Assembly: GCF_902459465.1 (NCBI RefSeq) | Contig: NC_047066.1 | Coordinates: 15,999,047 to 16,063,046 of the forward strand | Direction of reading: 5' to 3' | Origin: Asterias rubens | Lineage: Eukaryota > Echinodermata > Asteroidea > Forcipulatida > Asteriidae | DNA length: 64,000 nucleotides | The notes under the pieces: generated by a model | The model's input: the letters and a program-made list of their open reading frames with translations, nothing else | Database searches by the model: none | Told to the model about the DNA's origin: nothing | In this document: positions 10,605 through 25,600 of the stretch, piece by piece | How positions within the stretch are numbered: position 1 is the stretch's first letter | Layout of the letters: the number at the start of each line of letters is the position of its first letter | Position numbers and translations under genes: made by a program

Positions 10605-13600
10605 TTAATCTGAGTCATCATCATCTGTGTCTTCACATAAGACCACAGCAGCAGGGGCTGCTTGAGTAGGCTGGGAGGACTGACTCTTCTGTTGTGATGG
10701 ACCAAAGAACATTGACTTGAACTGAAATAAATAAAAAACATATAAACAGCAAAGCTACATCTTTGTATCAAACAACAAGACGTCTACAAATTAAAAGCTT
10801 AGACCGTGTCTGAAGTGATGGCTACAGCTACTTTGACAAGTGGGGGATAAAGTTATGGCTACAGCTAGATTTAACTTAGCTAGCGAGAACAGCTAGCGAG
10901 AACTTAAAAAAGAGAGAAAATAATTGACCACCCAATGTGCATACAGCCCATTATTTCATCATGAACTAAGGATTATAAGCTTTTCATTGATTTCTTTGAT
11001 ACATTTCTATGATAAAAAAGAATGCATCCCTGAACATCATCAGCAGCTTGGTTGCTTTCTGTCTCTTCCAATGTATTCATAGCTTTAGTTGTTAGTCAAC
11101 CCTTTGGTGCAGAGATCAATTTTTGTTTAAAGCAAAAAATGAACATGTTCAACCGTGTTTATCTCAAACACTTTCAATAGCACCCCCTGTTGAACATCAC
11201 ACCAAACGAAAGCTCAACAACCGCTCTAAACAACCAAACGAGGGCGGACTATAGGGGGGATGTAGTTTTTAAGGTATGACTGTTTATAAAAAGTCAAATT
11301 TTACGTGTTTTTGGTGGTTACACAAATCCTACAAAAACTTGAATTTTCCAGACAGTCCTTTCTCAGTCAACTGGACTCTTACTGAATAAAATATTGATTA
11401 ACCTAACACATAATTGGCAACTGATTTTAAAAGCTGCTGTTCCAAGGTTTTACCATCACCTACAGTTTTGAACACCAGGGATGAGGTACTGTATGATGCA
11501 TTTTGGGGTCAAACCACACATGAAATACCACAGCAAATGCCCCCACCACCCACATGATGAACTGTACTGGTTTTTTTAATTTGTTTACACAATCCTTACT
11601 TTGTGTTAACAGTGGCAAAGATGGAATACCAGCTTAGGAAAGTTTACCTTTTTGCTTGGTGGTGTTGTAGGCACAATGTCATCATCTTCATTGTCACTCA
11701 TATGAACCGAGTCACCAAGATGACTGCTGTTTGCTTCATGCTGATCACTGTTACATGGCTTCTTACTCTCCTCTACATTGACAAGCTGGGTCCTATCAGG
11801 TTGTTTTGCATGAGTTCTTTCCTGATGTTGTACATGTACTTGGTTTTGATTGAGTTCTGGGAATAGGCTTGGTCTGTTGGATGGTTTTGGCAATGAGTGT
11901 ACAGGAAGGACTGGGCTGCTGGAACCCCTGACTGGAACGTTACTGTGGGATTGTCTATCTGGTAGCCGCTCAGTGGATGCTGTGCACACAAAAAATCAAC
12001 TCATTATTCGTATTGGCTAAAAGTAATAATAAATAATAATAATAAATATTCAAATAATAGTGGCTTGTTATAGCTAAGCTTGGGCGATATCACGATATTA
12101 TCGAATATCGCGATACTAACTTGGAAACAATTTCGATATCGGATCGATCTGGTTTTTATCAAAATATCGCGATAGATTAAATATCGCAATATCGGAATGT
12201 AGATTCTAGCTGAGACACCATGCACCTCATAGATTTGGAGTAAAACCAGAAGAATATGTCATTAGAACACTTCTCTTATGCTATGACTGTCTCTTCTACA
12301 ACTTTCACTGGGAGTTTGAAGACTGATGATGTCAAATTTAATTAATCGTGATTATATCGAATATCGCGATATATTGTCGCCGATATATCGTGAATAAAAT
12401 AAATCGATATCGCCCAAGCTTAGTTATAGCGCTCATACATGTATCCATCCCTCAGTGACACTCGTGGCGCTTCAACATTCAGCATTTCCTGCAAGGTATT
12501 GTGGAGCTACATTGAAGTATGAGACCAACTCGTTTAGATAGCACAATGGAATGGTTGTCATATGCTGTGGCGCAACATGCAGCCAAGCAGACCAGAAACA
12601 CCAGGGTGCACCCCTTCTCTTTTTGATACCTGCACTGGGTTCTTTCACATCACTCAGAGCCAACGGCTTTACACGTACGTCCCAACCAGTACTCCAACAA
12701 CCCACACTCTGCTGATCAGAAACACCAAAGCTTGAGGCCGGTGTTCTTATCCGTTAAGCCATGAAACGCCATAAATCAACTCATCAACCGTATCGGAAAC
12801 TACGGTTAAACTTCAGTTGGTAAAGTTATTGCATCAAATCGTTAAGTAACTATTATTACCAATTACTTGTACCATTGATATGGTGCAAGCAAACAATGTT
12901 TATTTCACTCTATCTTTAATCAGTTGTTTAGTTATTTGTTTGTTCACTTATTTATTTAATTTTTTTAATTACTTATTATTGTATTTATTGTTGGGGTTCT
13001 TGATAGGGATTAGGTTTACATTGTAGTACACTATCAAGGGTTTGTTCGTCGTTTGCTTGTTTGTTTAGATGATTTTCTAAGAAAACTTGGCAGCTCCCAC
13101 AAGGGGATATAAGTGCCAAGCTGTAAACAGCCAGCTTTTCTCATACAAATATTGGTTAAATGTCTATGATAACGAATTTCAAAATTATAAAAAAAAAAAA
13201 AATTCAGTAACTACATGTACATGTAGGTGACAATACTTATTCTCGTCATTGTGAAACAAGCGGTTAGTTTGGTAGCATTCGACCCAACCTTGTGGGCAGT
13301 TGGGTTTAAGCCCTGCAGTGTAACGAATGGACCACGGTTTGCAATGCGACTGCACGGATGCAAATGGTATGTAACTTCTTTTTTAAATTTTTTTATTGTT
13401 TACCCATACACTGATGTGTGTTCACTGTATACTCAGTACTGACCCGAGTCCTGTCAATGACCCTTGCAACTCAGTACTGACCCGAGTCCTGTCAATGACC
13501 CTTGCAACTCTGAAGCAGTGTCTCACCACCTACACCACCGAGACTGCCCAGCAGCTCCAACCCTATGTTTTGGTAGCGAGTAGCGCAAAGATATATAATA

Positions 13601-16600
13601 GCATTAATTTTAAGGTCTATTGTATGTATCTTACTGGATGGCTTGTTCCAATGGTTGTTCTTCTGCATATTCAAGTCATTAGGGAATTCAACTTCACTTG
13701 TTTGGTTGATAGCTGTACTCCTGGCTTTCCTGTGAATAAAATTAGGCAACAGGTTAGCTCAGTGAGTGGTTCCTTCCCCTGACTTCTACCTCTATGGAAC
13801 CGGGTTCAAATCCCACCTCAGACCAGAGCCTTGCATGTAGATTAAGTTTTTAGTCTGGGGGTTTTCCTTCCACATCTTAAGTACTTTTTGTACATGTAGG
13901 ACAAAAAACACAATGTCCACAGATTTACATTAAACTTACACAGTTTGAAGATTATGATAGTAGAAAGCTTCCCTGAAAATATTAGTTACCGAGATGCTGT
14001 AGTTTTTGAGAAATGAGTAAAACAATGTCATGAAAATAATTTTCGTCTCAGTGATCATAAGACAAAAATCATTTTTGCATGTAAAAACGTATTCTCATGA
14101 CATTGATTTACTCATTTATCCAAAACTACAGCACCTCAGCAAGTAATATTTTAAGTAAGTTTTCTACTATCAATATCTTCAAAAGGTATAAGTTTAATGT
14201 GTGGACCTTGTGTTTTGTGTTACAAAAAGTACCCAAATCCTTTAAACTTGGTATTTCTACTGGTTTTCTATTCATCCTGTTAATGGCCCTAATTGTGCTA
14301 TAGTACATGTTCATGTATGTGTAATAAATAAATAAAGTTACAAAATGCTCCAATTGCCAACATCAGATAACTTATACTTTAACTCAACTTAACTTAACTT
14401 CAATGTATTTATAAAGCGCTTTAACACCGTTTCAAAGCGCTGTACAGGCAAAAAATATTAACATGAAGGATAAAAACATGAGCAGTAATCATGGTAATAA
14501 CAATATGGTTTAAAAATACACAACAGTTTAAAAATAAGCAAAAAATGAGTAAAAAATTGAAATACAAACATTCATATTATATACAATAAAGTCGTAAAAT
14601 AAGCGTCAGGCGGACCCAGAGTAAATCAACTCCACACCCAATAAAAAAAAAGGAGACAAATTGAATATAAGAGTAAGATCTCCTCTGCGACCGCAAAACG
14701 CACACACTATAAAAACTTGAAGGTATTACAAGAGTCCAATGCAGGAGCTTCTGTGATTTGCCTATGATCCACTCAGTGTAACCTTTGACGACTAATTCAT
14801 TGTGTCGTGATAACATTTAAGTCAACAATTACTCTTCTAAAAAAATTATATCATATCCAAAATACACTGATGTATGTTAGCAAGTGTATACTCAGTACTT
14901 AACCAAGTTCTGTGAAAAAAAAGAAATTCCATTTCCAAGAGTTCATAACTTTCAATAACCTATCTTTCTGTATAAATGTATACATCAAAGCCTTGAGTAC
15001 CTTGTTGGTAGATACGCGTGCTGTATAAGACTTCTATACTATTATTATTATTTATTGCTGTAATTACCTGTGTGATTTGTCACCGTCGCCTGTATGCCTT
15101 CTACTTAATGTAGAACTGACTGACCCAGCTTGCTTCTCAAGTACCCTGTACAATTCATACATAGAAATCAAACTTACTTACTCTAAACAAATGGACTTGG
15201 TCCACTAGTCACAAATGGTAAAGAAGAGTGGGTATAAATGCAATGGACTGAAGTTGTCTTTGGTGAGAAAAGGGTCTAAAGGGACAAACTGCTTTGGATC
15301 AATCAAGTTAGTCCATGAAAAGTGTTTGTTATAAAATGCATGGTTAGAAAGTTGTTGTAAAAGTAGAATATAACGATCCACCAAAACATGCCTTGAAATT
15401 GCATAGTTTTCTTTATGAACTAACAGAACACGCCAATTTATGGAGTCAAGTTTTGACTCCATAAAACAGTCGACTGTGTTTTGGGAAAAACCACAAATTT
15501 GTTTTGGCAAATTTGTGTGGATCATTATATTCTACTTTTATAATATCTTTCTAACCATATCGATTTCATAACAAACGGTTTCAAATGCTTTTCATGGACC
15601 AACTTGACCAATCCAAGGCAATGTGTTCCTTTAATGTGATGATTGACCGTGGGTTGCGTTATACACAGTTGAATGACACAATTGAGGTACAATTACCTGC
15701 CTTTTCTGTCCGTTTCTTTGGAGGTTTATTTACACACAACAAGTCATGAAATTACACGAAACAGAAAACCTAAGCCAGAGAGCGCCCTCTCCGGCGAGCA
15801 GACACGATCGGCACCGCCGCTACAATATCTTCCAGTACATGCAAATCCAACAATAAGATGCTCGAACTGGAGGGTGGTATAAAAAGCTATAACCTACTCC
15901 CAGTTTTCAAATTGCACTCTGTATATTGTGAGTGTCAATGCGTCCATTCCTCATACGGACAGTGCAAAAACTACATTCTTAACTTTGTGCGTTGCACGTG
16001 AAACTGGGAGATAAATTCGTTATAAAACGCGCGCTTGTGGAATACGGAAAATTACATGTATAGTGCGTCTGCGTCCCATATCCAACTCGGCCTTCTGCCT
16101 CGTTGGATATGGTATGCAGAAGCGCTTTTCAGCTGAGTTGGATATGGGACGCAGAAGCACTATATTTTTCCACATCCCACTCGCGCTTGTGGGATAACTC
16201 ATAATATTTCAAATTTGAGGGGTTCTAGCAAGGCATTCTGAGAAAGAAAGAAAAATGTTGCAGCAAGATCGTACACCACTGAGAAGGAGGTTGGTGTAAA
16301 CTGACCTTTGACTAGCTTGATGAAGACTCTTCTTCTGAGATAAACCTTGACTAGATGGAAGATCAGCTAATGTTGCTAAGACAAAGGTTGCTTCTAGTGT
16401 CTGCTCCAGCTCCATTGCAAAAACAACAGGCCTAAAAAATGGAATAAAAGTTTCCAGCTTGAAAGATTGTAGGTGGCCTTCAAAACTGTATGTATAATGT
16501 ATGAATGTTCTTCTCTCTTTTTTTATATAAAGTCAACTTTGGTTAATCAAAAGCTTATCTATCTACTAGGTCCACTCCTTGAAGGCAGGGCATACTTTTG

Positions 16601-19600
16601 GTAACTCAAAAACCAGTATCTTTACTTGGTGTATTGCAACAAATGCACAAAACAACAAATTAGAGAACATTTGGGGCCCAATTGGTCATCTGATTTGCCA
16701 GAAAATAATGAAAGGAAAAAACACCCTTGTTGCCGGAGACTTGGTTGAAACTTTTTCTTTAAAACTACACAGGGGGTTGTTTCCAACAATGTTTTATAAT
16801 AACAAAAGCTCTCCAGAGCTCTCGACCAAGTAAATTTTCGTGGTCATTAAGTTTTGGAGTATTTACCAAAGGTTTATCCTCTCTTGAATGTATAGAGCAA
16901 TCACAAACCAACAATGACTTGCATCAAAGGCCAAATAAATTTCCTAACTTGACATTTTGTGTGTCTGAATGAATACCTAATCATCTTTGCTTGACTGAGT
17001 TTTGATTCACAGAGACCTAACCGATGATTGTCATTGAATGATCAACAATCAAAATAAGAAACACAACGTGCTCCAGATATTTCATTTGTTAAACTTACTT
17101 TCCAGTTGACTCAAAGTGGAGAGAAACTGGCAACCCTGCAGCATCGGCAAAAGTCAAGATAGCCTAAATGAGAACAAACAAAGAAACGGATATCAAATTA
17201 TGCTGAGCTATACAAACAGGCCTTGCACTGAAGCTTTCTTTTTAAGAAGCCAACCAGGCTAGTCAATATAGGATTTGAGGCATTGTGTGGTGAGATATCA
17301 ATATATATTTAGTTTGCGGTAACACCATGTGTGTATCTACTTGCCAGGTAGAGTTTGTTCTTAGAGAACTGTCCTTTATCCTACTACCACGGAGTAGATT
17401 TATCGGATGATCGGGAGGCTTCTCAGTTCTGAAAAGAACTGTCCTGCTTTTTAACTACTACCCGGGCGGAAGGTACATATGTATAAAAAATTAGTTGTGA
17501 CTACTACAATGTACTTTAGCTTTAAGGATCGTAATTAACTGTACTACCACGGAGTCAGTTCTTGAATTGGTCTCAACATTTTGACTTGCTTGCTCCAGTC
17601 ATCCTCAGGCTGGTGCACTTTTGATACATGCCCCAGGAAGTTTTAGTAGCCCAGATTTCAAACATACTATTGTCATCAATGTATCTTTCTCTGCGATTCT
17701 TTCGGCCGATCTCAAAGATGTTTGTTTTATATGAGAGGGAATTCCATAAGAACTTTTTAGTTACTTATTCAGCTGTAAAACAATTTCTTAAAAAAATTGC
17801 CTTTAAAGGGAAGGTACACGTTTGGTAATTACTCCAAACAAATGTTAACTTAAAAACTGACTTGTTAACGATCATTGGAGAGCTTTTGATAGTATAAAAC
17901 ATTGTAGGAAACAACTTCCTCTGAAGTAACGTAGTTTTTGAGAAAGAGGTCATTTCTCACTAAAATAATAAAAGACTTCTAGCTAGAAGTCTTATTCTTA
18001 TCTGAAAGCACACAAAAATCATACAACAAGGGTGTTTTTTTCTTTCATAATTTTCTCGCATTTTCTATGACCAGTTGAGCCCAAATTTTCACAGGCTTGT
18101 TATTTATGCTTATGGTGGCATGGATGGGATACACCAAGTGGGAACACTTGTCTTTGGCGATAACTAAACGTGTACAGTGCCTTTAAATGTTAACTGTTTA
18201 AAGGAAAGCTTTCTGTGTGTATGAATGTGTGCTTCAGGCTCCAGTGGTCAAACAATGCAGTCACCAGGGCAAAATTTGCTTAGCATGAAATATCTTCCTT
18301 GATAAAAATAGGATTACCAACCAGCTGAATACCAGTCACAAGCAATATGCAACAAACGAAAGTTTGGTTGGTAATCCTGTTTTTATCAAGGAAGAAATTT
18401 CATGCTAAGCAAGTTTGTGTGCTTAGCAACTCTATGAAATCGGGCCCTGCGTTTGTTTATGACAAAACAATTTCATAATGAAAGGGTTAAGCAGACCCAT
18501 GAAGTTTTGAGCCATGATAGTTTTGAGTGATTATGATATGATGGTCTCTTACTCTGAGTTCTTTCAGGCAGAAGGTGATTTCAGCATCCACACCAATGGT
18601 ATAGTCTTCAAACTCACTGGGGCTGAGAAACATCTCAGAATGCACAACCTTATTGGGATCTAAGAACAATTCAAACAAAAACAAATAATCTAGTAATCAG
18701 CAACTTGAAGACACTGGACACTATTCGTAATTGTCAAAGACCAGTCTTCGCAATTGGTGTATCTCAACATATGCATAAAATAACAAACCTGTGAAAGTTT
18801 TAACTCAATTGGTTATCGAAGTTGTGAGATAATAATGGAAGAAAAAAACACACTTGTTGCACAAAGTTGTGTGCTTTCAGAAACTTGACTTCAGGACCTC
18901 AAAATCTAATTCTGAGGTATCGAAATCAATGTCGTGGAAAATTCCTTCTTTCTCAAATTCAGAGGGAGCAGTTTATCACAATGTTTTATACTATCAACAA
19001 CTCTCCATTGCTTGCTAAAAATATACGGTATCATCGTAGAGCTCTTTTCATCAAATCATCTACAACTAGACATTAGGTGTTTGTGAACAAACACAAAGCT
19101 GTTCCGTGTTCTTTTGCTTGGATTATGAGCTAAAATGACCAAGGAGTCTACCATTGAAAAATAGAGGAAAATGCTGAATGAGTTATGGTGCCACTTCCGG
19201 TTGACCCGGAAGTAGAGGTCGACATGGGGTCATGGTAACCGAAGGCTAATCTCCAATGCCCAAGGAGTCTCTAACTGAAAACAGTTTGAAAATCGATATT
19301 GCCACACTTTGGGTTGACCCGGAAGTAGAGGTCAACTTGAGGTCACGGTTTTTCAAAATTAATCTCCAATCCCCAAGGAGTCTTTAACTACAAACAGTCT
19401 AAAAAACGGCAGTGTACTTCTTGAGATATGGTGCTACAAAGACTTCCCAATTAAATATGCAAATATGGGTCACGTGGTTAATTAATTACGATTTTTAACA
19501 TTTTTGGGGGTCGGTGGTTTTGATGTTTGATCTAGTACGATTTGATTTCACAGAACTCTTAACCACCAAACTCTGCGCTTATGATCACCATTTTCCGCTT

Positions 19601-22600
19601 ACTGTGTTTTTCAAACATCATCGTGTCATGCATGCACACATGTTATGTTGGGCTAACAATTGAGAAAAAGAAAAGGCAACACTATCGATATAAAGATAAG
19701 AATCTAACTTAAATATTACAAAAAGAAATATTGTTTTAGTTTTGGGGGATAAAAAAAAATGTTATTATCGTACGGAGATTCGAACTCGCAAGTATCAGCG
19801 AAGTAAGCGCGACTGATGACCACTAGGCTATAAGGGCCAATGCACAAGCCGAGGGTTTACATGTATGTATATCAACAGAGGGGATTATGATCTGGCGAAA
19901 TAATTCTTGTTTCATGATTTTGCGAACATTGTCACTAAATATGAACTGCTAATAACGCCTATAACTATTAAGTAGGGTTGAAATGTAGTATTAGATGCCT
20001 TTAGGGGGTTTTTGATCGTCGTCGTCAAATACCCCTATTCAATTACGCACGTTCGTCCCTGGACGACGCCACCTTGGAGTCTAAATTTGACATTTTTTCA
20101 CTCATTTCTCAAAAACTACAACACCACAGCAAGTAATATTTTAAGGGAAGCTTTCAACTGTCATTATCTTCAAACTGTTTAAGTTTAGTGTATTTCTGTG
20201 GACACCATGGTATGTCGTCGTCGTCAAAAACCCCTATTTATATGCGCACGTTCGTTAAACGAAAACCCTAAACCTTCGTGTACAAAGCATATTGGTCCCG
20301 AACTCGGTTAGGAAACGAAGAAACAGAGACTGTGCTGTGGTCCAGAACGTATGTAGAAAAACAAGAAAAAGAGACTTGAGTAGACTCCTCTCAAGAAGTC
20401 ACAACTCATGATAGGTACATACTGAATTGCATTTACCATAGAGAATGTTTAACAATAACATGGAAGTGACTGCATCCAGTTATGTTCAAACGCGTAGACT
20501 CATCTCAAGAAGTCACAACTCATGATAGGTACATATTGTATGGCATTTACCAAAGAGAATATTTAACAATAACATGGAAGCGACTGCTTCCAGTTATATT
20601 CAAATGAAGATTACATGACTAATTAATTAAGATTTTTAATTTTGTTTACATTTAGAGTAAAGCTTATGTTCTAAGCTTCAATTTGGTATATGATTTCACT
20701 CTTTTGAAGTTATGGTTTAGGAGATTAGGTTTAAAGAAAAAAACGTGTGCAATTGCTATGGGTTTTAGGCGGAAACAAAGAATAAGAAAAAAAATAAAAA
20801 TCTTGACAGAAACAATACCTGTTCCGACGGTAGGTCGGAACAGCTAACTAGGCCTTACAAATGTATGCCATAATTTAAAAAAATAAAACAAAGACCGCTT
20901 ATAGCCAGCTCTGAGCGGGCTTATGATTTAAGACCGGCTATAATGATAATTATAGACCGCGCTATTGCAATCGGTCTATAATTAAAGACTGTCTAAGCGC
21001 ATCTCAAGTTAGCCTGCTATAGTGCATAGACCAGTTTAAGACCGCTTGGTGCAATCCCCCCCCTGGACAGATAATCTGCTGTGGCTCACATCCGAGGTTC
21101 TGCAACTCACAGAGAGTGCCTACTTAAGTTTTCTCACAATACAACATCGTTATCTCTCTTCTGTCAAGTCAGGGTTTTGTTATGGCAATGGTATTTTCAA
21201 AAGAAAACGATTACTCCAGAAGCTCAACAGTTTTGCTGAAAACAATATCGTGGGTGGGCACAAAATTGTATTGAAATGAAAGCAGACTAAGATCATGTCG
21301 TACGCTCGAGTAAATAGTGTAACCTAAAAGCCCTTTGGTCTTGTGGATTAAAGACAGTGGACACTATTGGTAATTGTCAAAGACCATTCTTCTCACTTGG
21401 TGTATCTCAACATATACACAAAATTGCAAACCTGTGAAAATTTGAGCTCAATCGGTCGTCGAAGTGGCGAGATATTAATAAGAGAAAAACACCCTTGTCA
21501 CACGAAGTTGTGTGCTTTCAGATGCTTGATTTCGTAACCTCAAATTCTAAATTTGTGGTCACGAAATCAAATTCATGGAAAATTACTTCTTTCTCGTATG
21601 TTACTTCAGAGGGAGCCATTTCTCACATTGTTTTATACTATCAACAGCTCCCCATTACTCGTTACCAAATTAGTTTTTTATGCCAATAATTATTTTGATT
21701 AATTACCAATAGTGTCCACTGCCTTTAATTTCCCTGTTAATTCAAGCCCTGTAACATACCTGGTTCATCTTCAACATAATTCTTGAAAGTGACCTGTTGA
21801 GGGTTGACTGTCAGTGATATCTCCTCTTGTGCCGTTTGGAAACCACTAACAACATCGGCCAATGTCCTATAAAACAGACATGCACATCAAGTCATCCCAA
21901 AGTTACTTACTGCAAGTATTTACTACTACTATACCTATATTCATGACCGAGAGTCGAGTTCTTACTGGTCCATTCATCATCACGTGCCAGGTGCTATTTT
22001 TCTATTTACTGAGCGCGCAAGCGAGTATCCATGCACATGGTAAATGCACATGACAAGTATAATATCACCCAGGCAGCCCGGGTGCTGTTCTACTTGTCAT
22101 GCGCATTTACCCACATTTACCATGTGCGATCGGTCAGCCTGGGCGCTATTCTATTTTTATGATGCGCTTTACGATCATGGTACTGTTTTGTACATACGCA
22201 CGAACATCGCTCTAGTGACATCCAACACATGAGCAAACTTATCATGGTGCAATCATTTTACTTCACAGTAGTCTTTTTCCCTTGCTCCAAACAACCGAAT
22301 GTGTATGAAGTGTACTAAACCAAATATAATATGGTTTCTTTCGGGTGACTATTGGATGTGAGCTCCCTGCGGTATTGGAAGTTGACAAACTAGTTTGTCA
22401 ACTTCCAAAACCTCAAGGGGAGCTAAATATTGACTAGTCGCCCTAAAACCATGTTATATTTGAATACTAACGTACAAGGGTAAAAGATATTACTGACAAA
22501 AAGGACTGAAACTAGGCTCCAAATTAAGTACAGGAGACTTGTTGAAATTATGTCATTTTAACCTGTTGGTAACTGCAGGGGTCGATTTCACAAAGAGGTA

Positions 22601-25600
22601 AGACTAGTCTTAACTAAAGTTAGGATTACTTCAGTATGTTATTCCTCCTTACTTAGGACGAGCCTTCAGTTTGAATCAGTTGGAAAGAGTTCCGAAAAGA
22701 GTTTAGTGATAAAGGTTAGTCTAGTCTTATCGCGAGTGAATAACTCGTCCTAGCTTAGGGCCAACCTTCAGATGTTTGTTTATCTCCGAGGTCTAGCCCC
22801 AAGTTATGACTAATCCGAACTCTTTGTGAAATTGACCCCTAGACATTTTGGAATGGATGCTTTGTGGAACAGAATCCTCAGTGAGAATGAAGCAGATCAA
22901 ATTGCATGATTTCTGAAGGAATTTACCAAAGTTTTTGTTCTAGGCAGACCCCCAAAAATGTGGAGTTCAGATAAAAATCTGAAATTCCTCATCCCCTGGT
23001 ATAAATGGCATCCTCTTGTGATCAAGCACTAGGGTTGTGCATCTGTACGATGCATTACATGTGCATTGAAATGCACACTAGTTTTGCTATCTGTTTTTAA
23101 ACAAATTTGTGAAAACCATTTGAGTGTTTAAACATTTTCAATTGATTTCACGATGGTGCCCATGCTGGCAGTTGGATAGATGTTTATCTTGAAAAGGAAG
23201 AGAGAAACTTCAGGTTGTTTTGAACCCCTCACAAACAAAACTTGCCTCGCATTCACAAAACACAAAGTGCACAGAGCCTGGACTTCTTGCAGACACAACA
23301 GCTTGACAGAAGAAAACAACAATCTTACATTTTACAGACGTTGCAACATGAGATTTTCAAGTTCAACTTGAATAATTTCATGATTGATTCAGATTAAAGG
23401 GTCTATGTAACTTTTGTAGGACAACAAACACAATGTTCACAGATTCACACTAAACTTACACAGTTTGAAGATAATGATAGTAGAAAGCTCTCCTGAAAAT
23501 ATTACGTGCCGAGGTGCTGTAGTTTTGGGGAAATGAGTCAAACAATGTAATGAAAATAACTTTTGTCTCATGAGACGAAAATTATTTTAATCATTTACAA
23601 ACGTATTTTCATGACTTTTTTACTCATTTCTCAAAAACTACAGCACCTCATCAGTAAGTAATATTTGAAGGGAAGCTTTCCACTAACATTATCTTCAAAC
23701 CCTGTAAGTTTAATGTAAATCTATGGACATTTTTAAAGAGTACCCAAATCCTTTAAAGGAGGGAACTTACTTGGAATGAGAAATGATGTGATTAGGGCAG
23801 AGGTTCTTGGAATACACTGCCTGCAGCGATTCTGTCTCTTGATAAGTGAGATTATAGGTCTTCACAATGCCTGAAAATAAACAAATCAAAGAATGCTCTT
23901 TACATGTATGTCTGCAGTACAGTTTTAACTTACACATACACTTATAAAACCATAGGGGACTTCTGGGACACTAGCTGGTAGCAGAGACAGTCATTGAATG
24001 TGCCATTACAATTTGAATATACAATGTGCATGACTTACCATGTTTACAGTACAGTAGAAACACCAACCTACACTCCTTTAGATCGAGGTGCATCTGACAT
24101 TTATCCACAGTTTTTTCCAATGTTGACAGAGACTTAAAGACAGACAGGCAAGACTGCAAATAAACAATATGAATAACCAATTATTTTACATAAAGTATAT
24201 ATAACAAGTTTCTAAAAAAGCGAACAGGGAAATGCAAAATACATTATTTAAACTGTTTATTAGCTGCTTAATAATGTGTTCAGCTTTCTGTGCTGTGTCG
24301 TGACCCAGCCATCTACTGCATTGGACTTGATCTGTGTAATTCATAATCATAGACGTTAAACCAATGTTTGTATGAGAGAGATTGGCTGTTGCAAGCTTGG
24401 TGTTTATACCCCTTTGTGGGAGTTTGCAGAGTTCCCTTGATGGGAAGATCATTTAAACAAACAAACAAACAAACTGAAGCTCTGATGGGTGGATCATCGG
24501 AGTGTGGGTTCGAATCCCGGTTTATGACACTAGTGCAGCCCAGGAATTTCATCTTTGTCACTTTGAAAAAAAAAAAGGGAAACCAGGGGGAACAAAGTGA
24601 CATGACATAGTAAGAAACAAGGAAAGATTGAGAATGAGGAGGGGGAGGGAGGGGAAACAACATGGGTGTAAAAAAGACCATGGGTAAAACAACTAAAGGC
24701 ACTGTACACGTTTGGTAATGAAGCAAAATATATATTAGCATAAAACCTTACTTGGTAACGAGCAACAGAGATATGTTGATAGTATAAAACATCTTGAGAA
24801 ACAACTCCCTCTAAGTAACATATTTTTTTAGTAAGAGGTCATTTCTCACCAAAATAATAAAAAACCTGGCCATAAGCTTTTTATTCCTATCTGAAAGCAC
24901 ACTATTTTGTACAACAAGGGTGGGTCTTATGTTCATCATTTTCTTGCAACTTCAATGACCAATTGAGTCCAAATTGTTCACAAGCTTGTTATTAAATATT
25001 AATGTTCAGGGATTATATACACCAAGTGAGAATACTGGTCTTTGACAACTACCAAACGTGTTCAGTGCCTTTAAGGAAGGATCGAGAAGTGGTTTCAGAT
25101 ACAATGTAGTTGTTTGTATACATGTACGTACCTTCATTGTGATTCTACAACGCAAACCGTCTTCTTCCTCCTGCTCCGATGATGTTCCATTTTCTTGTGC
25201 CTGGGACCAAGTAGTGTAAGACAAGAAAAAGCTCGGAGCAAACACAAAACAGGCGTAGGCTGACCTTGATGAGTTAGCAGTCCTGAGAGCTAGCTGTGAA
25301 GAAAAGACAATAATAATAATAATAATATCATAGTCTTATACAGCGCATGTATCCACCATACAAGGTACTCAAGACGCTGAGTAACTACAAAATTTCAGAA
25401 AGATAAGTCATTGAAGTGATTCTGAGACCCAATTATATAGCACCTTATAAGGTATTACAAGGTGCTTAAGGCGCATTCAGCAGCTACAGCCAGGAACTAC
25501 GGGGCGAACCCCTTCTCTTTTCGATAAGTGCACTGGGTTCTTTAACATGCGTTACACAACACATGGGACCAACGGCTTTACGTCCCATCTGAAGAACGAA

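Noticed and set aside
19772-19845. Functional tRNA gene
   Set aside because: A- and B-box words are present, but the acceptor stem does not pair and the T stem is defective.
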